In this document: piece by piece, positions 4,856-9,712 of the stretch
Layout of the letters: each line of letters starts with the position of its first letter
Position numbering within the stretch: position 1 is the stretch's first letter
DNA from: Nanobdellota archaeon
Lineage (GTDB): Archaea > Nanobdellota > Nanobdellia > Woesearchaeales > GW2011-AR15
Reading direction: 5' to 3'
Assembly (NCBI GenBank): GCA_018815145.1
Contig: JAHIYL010000035.1
Location: forward strand, 1 to 9,712
Length of the DNA: 9,712 nucleotides
Made by a program: the position numbers and the translations under genes
Notes under the pieces: generated by a model
What the model saw: only the letters and a program-made list of their open reading frames with translations
Database searches by the model: none
Told to the model about the DNA's origin: nothing

Positions 4856-6448
4856 TTATTTGTTCTTTCCATTGCCATTATTCCCTTTAGCATTGCTGTT
4901 GCCATTTCCAGAGTCTAGAGCCTTCTTAGCCTGGCCCGGAGGGATTTTGCCGCTGTTTCCCTTCCCTGATGACGATACTTCTGCTTCTTCTGCATCATCA
5001 GACTCAGTGTTTCCCTGCTTCTTTGCCTGACCCGGGGGAACCTGTTTTCCGATGTTCATAGTCTTTTTCGCATTATTGGAATCATAGCCGGCATTGGGAT
5101 TTGCATCCACATTCCTGTCCTGCGCCCGGACCAGGTTCTCAACATGCTCCTGCAGTCTGGCCTGTATCTTCTTTGCCTGGCCTTTTGGAATGTCATTCCT
5201 GACAACCATCTTCTGCTGGATTTTTTCAGGAAGCTTGGATTCATATACTTCAGCAATCTCTGCAGCATAGGTATTTCCCTTATACCCTATGAATGCGAGA
5301 AGCTTTTTCCAGATGCCTGAAGGCCTGAACTCCTGGTGGTCAAGGATAGCTTCTAAAGATTCATTGCCGAGCATGCCTGTCTTTATCAATCTGTTAATTA
5401 TACCTGGATTCAATTGATACTGAGAAAGTATATCTGCAAGTTCGGCATCAGTTATCTCTCCAGCCTCAAACATCTTTGGCAATTTTTCAAAACCGGTTGT
5501 GAACCTTGGACCTTCTCCTGCTTCATCATCGTCATCATCTGTCTCATCGTCATTGTCGTCATCATCATCAGTTTCTGCGGCAACCTTGAAGATCACAACT
5601 GTCTCTTTTAACTCATTGCCCAGCTCTCCTTTTGCCCTAAGTGTGTAATTGCCTTGAGTAAGGTTCATCTTATCCTCAAATACTGAGCAGTTCTCACAAG
5701 ATCCTTCATAGCCTGCAAAGCTGACCGTAATCTTATCAAGTGTCTCATTTGATTCTACTTTGATATAAATCTCACCAGGTTCATATTCCTTTGCTTCAGG
5801 CGCCTCAACTTCAAATGTGAAATCAAGGCCAATTTCTGGCTCTTCTTCAGGAAGAATTATCTCAAACTCAACCGAAGTTGTCCTCTCCACATCTCCAATC
5901 CTTGCATATACTGTCACTTCATGCTCTCCTTCTTCAAAGACAAGGTCTACCTCGTACTCACTGCAGTTCTCACATGCAAGAATCTCTGTCTCATTATCGA
6001 TTGCAAAGCTAATTGAATCAACAGTTGTGTTACCTTCAATTCTCAATTGCACTGTTGTCTCATCATATACTTCATTAACCGGAGAAATTAATTCAACAGC
6101 AAAGTCCAGTATATCCGTAGGTTCTTCCTCCGGAAATTCAATTGTAAATCCAACTGTCTCATTGAATGATTCATTGCCAAGTACTCCAAAAGCCTCAATT
6201 GTATGCTGACCTTCTGCAAGAATCAGATCAGCATCATACCCGCTGCAGTTCCCGCAGGCTGCAAGCACTTCCCCACCATCTATCTTATATGTGATAGAAT
6301 CAAGCACTTCAGCATGACTCACTGAAAATGTTATGTTTCCTGTCTCATATGTTTTGTTCTCAGGTGCAGTTATATCAAATGCTGCAACTGTCATCATCAA
6401 TCCAATCATGGACAATGCCATGACCAGCAATATCATTATTTTTTTCAT
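4856..6448 (-). CDS. secreted mosaic protein: Ig-like repeats, Asp-rich linker, PPGQAKK motifs
   Basis: The 530-residue protein matches no family I can name. Order: signal peptide (1-23); three Ig-like beta repeats (about 24-105, 115-198, 210-290), each opening F-x-(x2)-x-P-E/V-x and each carrying a C-x-N-C-S motif (Cys65/68, 159/162, 251/254); a stretch of Asp (294-308); a helical region with a 28-residue repeat pair (330-357, 358-385); then a Lys/Gly/Asn-rich tail with three P-P/K-G-Q-A-K-K motifs (421-427, 471-477, 503-509). There is no C-terminal TM anchor, so it is secreted or held non-covalently. An upstream in-frame start at 6520 was rejected because 6448 begins a proper signal peptide and has GAGG eight nt before it. 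It looks monocistronic. A surface or adhesion role is inference. Confidence 0.85.
   Translation of the reverse strand: MKKIMILLVMALSMIGLMMTVAAFDITAPENKTYETGNITFSVSHAEVLDSITYKIDGGEVLAACGNCSGYDADLILAEGQHTIEAFGVLGNESFNETVGFTIEFPEEEPTDILDFAVELISPVNEVYDETTVQLRIEGNTTVDSISFAIDNETEILACENCSEYEVDLVFEEGEHEVTVYARIGDVERTTSVEFEIILPEEEPEIGLDFTFEVEAPEAKEYEPGEIYIKVESNETLDKITVSFAGYEGSCENCSVFEDKMNLTQGNYTLRAKGELGNELKETVVIFKVAAETDDDDDNDDETDDDDDEAGEGPRFTTGFEKLPKMFEAGEITDAELADILSQYQLNPGIINRLIKTGMLGNESLEAILDHQEFRPSGIWKKLLAFIGYKGNTYAAEIAEVYESKLPEKIQQKMVVRNDIPKGQAKKIQARLQEHVENLVRAQDRNVDANPNAGYDSNNAKKTMNIGKQVPPGQAKKQGNTESDDAEEAEVSSSGKGNSGKIPPGQAKKALDSGNGNSNAKGNNGNGKNK
4922..4945 (-). repeat. PPGQAKK motif copy 3 (coding repeat)
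   Basis: This stretch encodes I-P-P-G-Q-A-K-K, residues 502-509 of the mosaic protein. The nucleotide sequence is close to that of the copy at 5018-5041, so the repeat is visible in DNA as well as protein. Confidence 0.85.
5018..5041 (-). repeat. PPGQAKK motif copy 2 (coding repeat)
   Basis: This stretch encodes V-P-P-G-Q-A-K-K, residues 470-477. It is separated from the third copy by a Ser/Glu/Asp-rich segment. Confidence 0.85.
5168..5191 (-). repeat. PKGQAKK motif copy 1 (coding repeat)
   Basis: This stretch encodes I-P-K-G-Q-A-K-K, residues 420-427, a variant of the later two copies. It closes the helical region and opens the low-complexity tail. Confidence 0.8.
5294..5461 (-). repeat. 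two tandem 28-residue helical repeats (coding)
   Basis: Residues 330-357 and 358-385 of the mosaic protein align without gaps at a 28-residue offset: Gly330/358, Leu337/365, Ile340-Leu341/Ile368-Leu369, Pro348/376 and Ile351/379. The first unit (G-E-I-T-D-A-E-L) recalls the SHOCT-type helical motif, but that likeness is weak. Confidence 0.5.
5579..6379 (-). repeat. three Ig-like repeats with Cys-x-x-Cys-Ser (coding)
   Basis: Repeat units lie at about 6134-6379, 5855-6106 and 5579-5821. Each encodes an opening beta strand, a middle stretch (D-S-I-x-x-x-I-D or D-K-I-T-V-S), the C-x-N-C-S motif, then E-G/Q-G-x-H/Y and alternating hydrophobic strands. Pro-Glu-rich linkers join units 1-2 and 2-3. 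Confidence 0.75.
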
Positions 6449-6490
6449 ATTATCAGCCTCATATAAATGATTTACATCCGACAAAGTCAT

Positions 6491-6510
6491 AGATATATAT
6501 AAAGACTCAC
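6491..6510 (-). promoter_or_regulatory. BRE/TATA of the mosaic protein gene
   Basis: Minus-strand TTTATATATATCT (6503-6491) is a strong TATA box centred about 50 nt from the ATG at 6448, preceded by GTGAG-type sequence (6504-6510). The predicted start near 6472 gives a short leader holding the GAGG site, unlike the leaderless promoters further left. Confidence 0.6.
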
Positions 6511-6532
6511 CGGAAACCAAACGGAAACCAAA
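6511..6532. repeat. perfect tandem 11-bp direct repeat, candidate operator
   Basis: CGGAAACCAAA occurs twice head to tail (6511-6521 and 6522-6532), or TTTGGTTTCCG on the transcribed strand, ending directly at the BRE/TATA region of the mosaic protein gene. A period of one helical turn right upstream of the core promoter is where archaeal activators usually bind. Binding is inferred. Confidence 0.72.
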
Positions 6533-6558
6533 AATAAGAGGAGAATGTTGATTGATTG

Positions 6559-6607
6559 AAAAAATCAGAAATTGTCAAGGTTGAAAAACAGAATAAAATC
6601 AGAAAAA
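6559..6607 (-). terminator. oligo-T terminator of the surface-protein cluster
   Basis: Downstream of the stop at 6618 the transcribed strand carries T runs of 5, 4, 5 and 6 (6607-6603, 6598-6595, 6588-6584, 6564-6559), with TTCTGATTTT occurring twice. Archaeal RNA polymerase stops at such runs without needing a hairpin. The site separates the cluster from the promoter of the mosaic gene. Confidence 0.6.
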
Positions 6608-6617
6608 GACAGTTGCC

Positions 6618-7547
6618 TTAGGTCCCTGCATCAGAAGCAGTAAAAAGCAGTTTTCCATTGCATATCCCGCCTGCAAGAGTTGGAATCTGCAATTTCCAGT
6701 AGGTGGAATTTGTGGAATCAAGTGTATCAGTGTCATTGAATCTCCTGAATAATTCAAAACCATCGATGGACACGGACTCATTTGATATTGCTCTCATATC
6801 TGAATATGTCTGGCCAGTTGTCTCATTGTATTTCATATAACCTGCACCAATTGATCCATATGAACAGTTCATTGCCAGACCATCGCCCTGGGTTGCACCC
6901 CATCCTTCAACAGAGAGTGTCACATTCCTGTTACCTGCATTTGTGATGTTAGCTGTCTTGTCTGATGAGATATCATTGACCTGCATCTCTCCAAAATCCA
7001 GGACACCCGGCACATAGATAGCAACAAGAGGGTTCACTGTTGAATTGCTTGATATGTTGCTGCCTTCTGCATTATCATCATCAGTCACTGTTATATTGCA
7101 TTGCCATGATGAAGAATTATCAGCATAATACTCCATGTTAAATGTACATGTATAATTCATCTCCTGAGCCTGAGCACCATCATTTGAACAGCTTAGGTTA
7201 ACATACTTATTATTACTGTCATTGGTGCTTGATGGATTTGATATGCCGTCAATATATATATACCCAACAACTGTAAGAGTATCATTATCCCAATCAAAAA
7301 CAGTAGTATTGCAGAATACTGTCCTATTGCCAAATGCCTCAAGATCAATAGGTGAATCAAGTGCAATGCTTCTTACCTCTGGAGCAGCGTTCGTGATATT
7401 GACAGTTGTGTTAAGTGTCTGATTTGCACCGGCACCTAATGCTCCCTGGGTCAGGACTGGACCTAGAAGCACAATAGACCAGATCCCGAATATCAAAAGA
7501 ACAAGCACAAGTGTGCCGGCATATGAATATTTATTGTGGTTCATCAT
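6618..7547 (-). CDS. secreted or membrane-anchored surface glycoprotein, beta-domain type
   Basis: No named family is recognised in this protein of about 309 residues. An N-terminal hydrophobic stretch (about 12-33) with few positive charges may be a signal anchor or a cleaved signal peptide. Residues about 55-158 resemble a PKD/cadherin-like domain (D-W-D-N-D-T-L-T, then W-Q-C-N-I-T-V-T-D-D-D), with Cys79, 120, 134 and 150 available for disulfides. Residues about 180-300 begin V-L-D-F-G-E-M and contain I-T-N-A-G-N-R-N-V-T-L, like bacterial DFG/ITNxGN beta domains. About twenty N-X-S/T sequons imply heavy glycosylation. It follows the previous gene with only 1 nt between; AGGA precedes ATG-ATG by four and seven nt, so the second ATG (7544) may be used. 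It is the last gene of the cluster. Confidence 0.82.
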   Translation of the reverse strand: MMNHNKYSYAGTLVLVLLIFGIWSIVLLGPVLTQGALGAGANQTLNTTVNITNAAPEVRSIALDSPIDLEAFGNRTVFCNTTVFDWDNDTLTVVGYIYIDGISNPSSTNDSNNKYVNLSCSNDGAQAQEMNYTCTFNMEYYADNSSSWQCNITVTDDDNAEGSNISSNSTVNPLVAIYVPGVLDFGEMQVNDISSDKTANITNAGNRNVTLSVEGWGATQGDGLAMNCSYGSIGAGYMKYNETTGQTYSDMRAISNESVSIDGFELFRRFNDTDTLDSTNSTYWKLQIPTLAGGICNGKLLFTASDAGT

Positions 7548-7548
7548 T

Positions 7549-8304
7549 TTATCCTGTTGATATTTCTACATAAAAATAATATGTGACTTGATCAACTTCT
7601 CCCGGAAGAGCACTGTCAGCAACAAGTGCCTGGAAATCATAGGTTGAATTGTCATCCCTATAGCCATCAGCATCCTGTTCAAGTATTGTCGCATATATCA
7701 GATTGTTGTCATCTGAAAGCAGCACTTCCTGAAACAATGCATCCTCATTCTGTGTCTGTACTGTATTGTTGACCCATGTTGCGATACTCCTGCAGCTGCT
7801 GTTTGCAATCTGGGCTATGTCTCCTACCCAGAATGAATCATGAGCTGTGTTTGAAAAAGTAAAATTGATATTGTCCTGTGCTGTTGATGAATGATTGAGA
7901 TATGTGTCCTCTGTATCAATCAATGTTGAATTTGCACATTTTATGTCTGACCATGTTATTGAATTGTTCCTTGTTATATATACTACTCCGGACGGATTAC
8001 CTATGCTTGTCCATTCATAGATGCTGTATGAAGAACTGTCCCTCAAGACAAGAGTACCTGTGACATTCCCGACATATGCTTTCCATTTGTAATTCTGCGT
8101 TATGGCTTCTATGACAATTGTTGTTATTGTACCTTTTGTATCATTTCTGGAGGTTGCAGCAGAAACATTCTTTGTGGAGTTGGATTTATAGATGACATTG
8201 CCTCCTTCCGGCTCTGCAGCATAGACCAATGTATATAGTCCGCTTATCAGGCATATCACAACAAGTAGTGAATACAAAGTCCGTTTCTTTATTGTCAGCA
8301 TCAT
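7549..8304 (-). CDS. secreted surface glycoprotein, paralogue of the protein at 8448-9227
   Basis: This 251-residue protein of no recognised family has a signal peptide (K-K-R then a hydrophobic run, residues about 6-30, ending Y-A-A). It shares with the upstream gene product a W-K-A-Y-V-G-N-V-T-G-T-L block (74-85), G-V-V-Y-I (106-110), W-S-D-I-K-C (118-123), a second Cys171, F-Q-E-V-L-L (191-196), L-I-Y-A-T-I-L-E (202-209), D-F-Q-A-L-V-A (223-229) and a closing T-Y-Y-F-Y-V-E-I. The two common cysteines could form a disulfide. About a dozen sequons are present. There is no clear Shine-Dalgarno before the ATG pair (8304/8301); the 143-nt gap upstream carries oligo-T runs, so its expression may depend on read-through or on a separate weak promoter. 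Confidence 0.83.
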   Translation of the reverse strand: MMLTIKKRTLYSLLVVICLISGLYTLVYAAEPEGGNVIYKSNSTKNVSAATSRNDTKGTITTIVIEAITQNYKWKAYVGNVTGTLVLRDSSSYSIYEWTSIGNPSGVVYITRNNSITWSDIKCANSTLIDTEDTYLNHSSTAQDNINFTFSNTAHDSFWVGDIAQIANSSCRSIATWVNNTVQTQNEDALFQEVLLSDDNNLIYATILEQDADGYRDDNSTYDFQALVADSALPGEVDQVTYYFYVEISTG

Positions 8305-8414
8305 TGTAAGTCTCTTTAATTTTTTTTGAATTGATTATTATTATTTGTTTTCTCTTTGTGGAATTATGTGAATTGTGTTTTTTGTTTTTCCTTTAATCTT
8401 GCATAAGCATTATT

Positions 8415-8436
8415 AAAAAATAAAAAATAAAAAAAA
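8415..8436 (-). terminator. three oligo-T runs, terminator or attenuator inside the cluster
   Basis: Thirteen nt beyond the stop at 8448 the transcribed strand has T8 (8436-8429), T6 (8427-8422) and T6 (8420-8415) separated by single A residues, a classic archaeal intrinsic terminator. The next gene starts 111 nt further on with the same orientation and no strong promoter of its own, so partial termination is likely. The rest of the 8305-8447 gap is AT-rich without further signals. Confidence 0.6.
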
Positions 8437-8447
8437 CTCTTGCCTCC

Positions 8448-9227
8448 TTACTCCAGGTCGATGTAAAACCAATATGTTGTATAGTCGTCGTTTCCGTTTC
8501 CGCTGGTACCGTCTTCTGCTACAAGCATCTGGAAATCGTGATCTGTATTATCAAACCCTAATATCCCAGTGTTGTTTGCCTGATCATCATTCTCTATTAT
8601 TGTCATATATACTAGGTCATCGCTATCTGTCTGAAGCAACACTTCGACAAACTTGTCTGTCTGTTTATTGTCATTCATATAGGTATAAGTTGATGGGCAT
8701 GTATTTGCTGATATATTGTATGTACCTACTGAAAACTCCGGATGTGTGGTATAGTTGAAAGTCTCGTTTATCCCGTCGACATCATTCCAGGTCATATTAT
8801 AAAAAAACTCCCATGTGGCAAGATTTGATGTATAATTAAAGCATTCAACAGTGCTCCAGGTCGGGGTTACACCGCTTGTATTTGCGATTGCATATATCTC
8901 GCCTTTTGGCTCTGCAACATACCAATCATACATTGTCCAGTTCTGGGCATCATCAAGAGTTATTGTACCGGTAATATCTCCATAGTAACCCTGCCACCTT
9001 TTGGTTACAGAGTGACCATATAGTGTCAATTGCGTGACATTTCCTGCTTCTGCATTCACCTGCGCAGCAGTGAATTGAGAGTCGTTGAATCTCTCATTTG
9101 TCCCTCTTGTGAGCTCTTCAAGAGGTGCTGGTACATCATCATCGGCTGCTAAAGCAACCATTGCAACAACAGCAAAAACAGCTGTGACTGCAAAAATCTG
9201 GTTTAGTAATCTTGTTTTGTTGTTCAT
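8448..9227 (-). CDS. secreted surface glycoprotein with W-x-G-Y-Y-G-x-I-T-G-T motif
   Basis: This 259-residue protein has a signal peptide (residues about 1-28, ending A-L-A-A) and a mature, acidic, beta-rich body. Landmarks: W-Q-G-Y-Y-G-D-I-T-G-T-I (78-89), M-Y-D-W-Y (99-103), G-E-I-Y-A-I (109-114), W-S-T-V-E-C (124-129), Cys177, F-V-E-V-L-L (193-198), L-V-Y-M-T-I-I-E (205-212), D-F-Q-M-L-V-A (231-237) and Y-W-F-Y-I-D-L at the end. All have counterparts in the next gene. About ten sequons lie in the mature part. There is no second TM segment or known anchor. GGTGA sits seven nt before the ATG, which overlaps the previous stop (ATGA), predicting strong, coupled translation. It is followed by a terminator-like T tract, so it may be the most expressed product. 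Confidence 0.85.
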   Translation of the reverse strand: MNNKTRLLNQIFAVTAVFAVVAMVALAADDDVPAPLEELTRGTNERFNDSQFTAAQVNAEAGNVTQLTLYGHSVTKRWQGYYGDITGTITLDDAQNWTMYDWYVAEPKGEIYAIANTSGVTPTWSTVECFNYTSNLATWEFFYNMTWNDVDGINETFNYTTHPEFSVGTYNISANTCPSTYTYMNDNKQTDKFVEVLLQTDSDDLVYMTIIENDDQANNTGILGFDNTDHDFQMLVAEDGTSGNGNDDYTTYWFYIDLE

Positions 9228-9472
9228 TTTTCTTTCACCCTTTTAAGATTATTTTTTTTAATATTATTTTTCCTGGTTGAATTAGGAATAGGAATAGAAG
9301 TCTGCCGTCTCTTGGTTATACTTATGACCTTGACCTTACGGACCAATGATTCTGAATTATCACCGACTACCCTGAAGAAATCACCCTCGTCAAATAGGTA
9401 GCCCTGTTTTACGATCGCCCTTTGCGGTGTCTCATTGAATACTAGTTTTACCCAGTCTGTGGTTGTGGACAT
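9224..9472 (-). CDS. small basic protein, lead gene of the surface cluster
   Basis: No family is recognised. The 82-residue product has a compact beta-rich front (V-K-L-V-F-N-E-T, A-I-V-K-Q-G-Y-L-F-D-E-G-D-F-F-R-V-V, then V-R-K-V-K-V-I-S-I-T-K-R-R; about residues 8-55), perhaps a small barrel, and a Lys/Arg/Asn-rich tail (about 53-82) that could bind nucleic acid or acidic lipids. It lacks a signal peptide and should stay in the cytoplasm. The ATG at 9472 is chosen because GGAG lies eight nt upstream; a GTG at 9514 would add 14 residues but has no site. Its TGA overlaps the ATG of the first glycoprotein gene. A role in regulating or assembling the surface proteins is only suggested by this position. 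Confidence 0.72.
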   Translation of the reverse strand: MSTTTDWVKLVFNETPQRAIVKQGYLFDEGDFFRVVGDNSESLVRKVKVISITKRRQTSIPIPNSTRKNNIKKNNLKRVKEK

Positions 9473-9595
9473 AGTTGTCTCTCCGGCTTGCTTATGTTTT
9501 CTTGTTCTTAGCACTTGATTCTTTCAAGTACTAAAATGTATTTTGCTTGCGTGTATAGTACCTTAATATACTAATTTTATTTTTTTGTATTTTGG

Positions 9596-9620
9596 TATAT
9601 GAAAAATCACATTTCATATA
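9596..9620. repeat. perfect 9-bp inverted repeat, operator-like
   Basis: TATATGAAA (9596-9604) and TTTCATATA (9612-9620) are exact reverse complements around a 7-nt spacer. The arms' GAAA/TTTC cores make the dyad more specific than random AT sequence. It overlaps the start of the adjacent palindrome at 9617-9628. Confidence 0.65.
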
Positions 9621-9628
9621 TTAATATA
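9617..9628. repeat. 12-bp perfect palindrome TATATTAATATA
   Basis: TATATTAATATA is self-complementary and contains TATA-box-like sequence on both strands. It may be a core promoter element or a protein site; AT richness makes chance occurrence possible. Confidence 0.5.
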
Positions 9629-9712
9629 CACTATCGTATACTAAGTAATATTTAAATCTTTTCTTTTGCCTAAAAAAATAGTACATCAAAAAATCACTTA
9701 AAATAATAAAAA

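Larger units (their letters stand above)
9520..9690. promoter_or_regulatory. palindrome-rich promoter region of the surface cluster
   Basis: This very AT-rich stretch upstream of the cluster has repeated TAGTA/TACTA elements (9527-9532 AGTACT, 9556-9560, 9569-9573, 9637-9643, 9679-9683), a 9-bp inverted repeat and a 12-bp palindrome. Candidate minus-strand TATA boxes are AGTATATTAAG (about 9573-9563) and TTTAAATAT (about 9655-9647); the first would give a leader of about 70 nt. Which box is used cannot be settled. No gene was seen between 9515 and the window end. Confidence 0.45.

Noticed and set aside
5817..6209. 130-codon plus-strand open frame rich in Ser
   Set aside because: It is the mirror of the Ig-like repeats of the mosaic protein; Ser/Thr richness comes from the complementary strand of Glu/Asp codons.
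6449..6520. N-terminal extension of the mosaic protein to an upstream start at 6520
   Set aside because: It would place 24 polar residues before the signal peptide and would overlap the TATA box and operator repeat; GAGG points to the ATG at 6448.
6618..7547. Archaellin/type IV pilin identity for the third secreted protein
   Set aside because: The N-terminus lacks a K/R-G or K/R-A prepilin cleavage site immediately before the hydrophobic stretch, and the body has domain-like Cys-containing beta segments.
8442..8450. Perfect GGAGG directly after the stop of the first glycoprotein gene
   Set aside because: No start codon follows at usable spacing; only T runs do, so it does not mark a hidden gene.
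1..9712. CRISPR array, insertion sequence, tRNA or rRNA
   Set aside because: No regularly spaced direct repeats, no transposase-like protein, and no cloverleaf or rRNA-like stretch was seen on either strand.

Overview
The window looks like a piece of an archaeal chromosome, most probably from an AT-rich DPANN-type lineage (Woesearchaeota/Pacearchaeota-like); the phylum is inferred from gene content only. The archaeal signs are: TATA-like boxes centred about 27-30 nt upstream of several start codons, which predicts leaderless transcripts; GAGG/GGTG/AGGA Shine-Dalgarno sites at downstream or longer-leader genes; oligo-T terminators without strong hairpins; a membrane-anchored winged-helix regulator of the archaeal COG2512 kind; and secreted proteins crowded with N-X-S/T sequons. 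No rRNA, tRNA, CRISPR array or insertion sequence was seen.

Left part (1-3982, all genes on the minus strand, so read right to left): a nucleotidyltransferase with an N-terminal winged helix followed 2 nt later by a HEPN protein (MNT-HEPN toxin-antitoxin-like pair); an ABC-2 type exporter made of an ATPase and a two-half permease; and a HicB-HicA toxin-antitoxin pair. An exporter therefore lies between two toxin-antitoxin-like modules. Beyond hicA, positions 1-228 hold no convincing gene but do contain a symmetric TATA box, two hairpins and a 44-codon ORF.

Middle part (4071-6532): a plus-strand, membrane-tethered transcription regulator (signal peptide, outer domain, one TM segment, cytoplasmic winged helix) converges on a minus-strand gene for a 530-residue secreted mosaic protein. 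That protein has three Ig-like repeats each with a Cys-x-x-Cys-Ser motif, an Asp-rich linker, a 28-residue helical repeat pair, and three copies of a P-P/K-G-Q-A-K-K motif. Its promoter carries a perfect tandem 11-bp direct repeat just upstream of the TATA box.

Right part (6559-9690): a tightly packed minus-strand cluster of four genes. The first encodes a small basic cytoplasmic protein, coupled by an ATGA overlap to the first of two paralogous secreted glycoproteins; a third, different secreted glycoprotein with about twenty sequons follows. Oligo-T runs after the first glycoprotein gene could reduce downstream expression. Upstream of the cluster is a palindrome-rich AT region that looks like a regulatory region. 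The cluster and the mosaic protein gene are the best candidates here for undescribed biology, probably cell-surface structure or contact. No function can be assigned from sequence alone.
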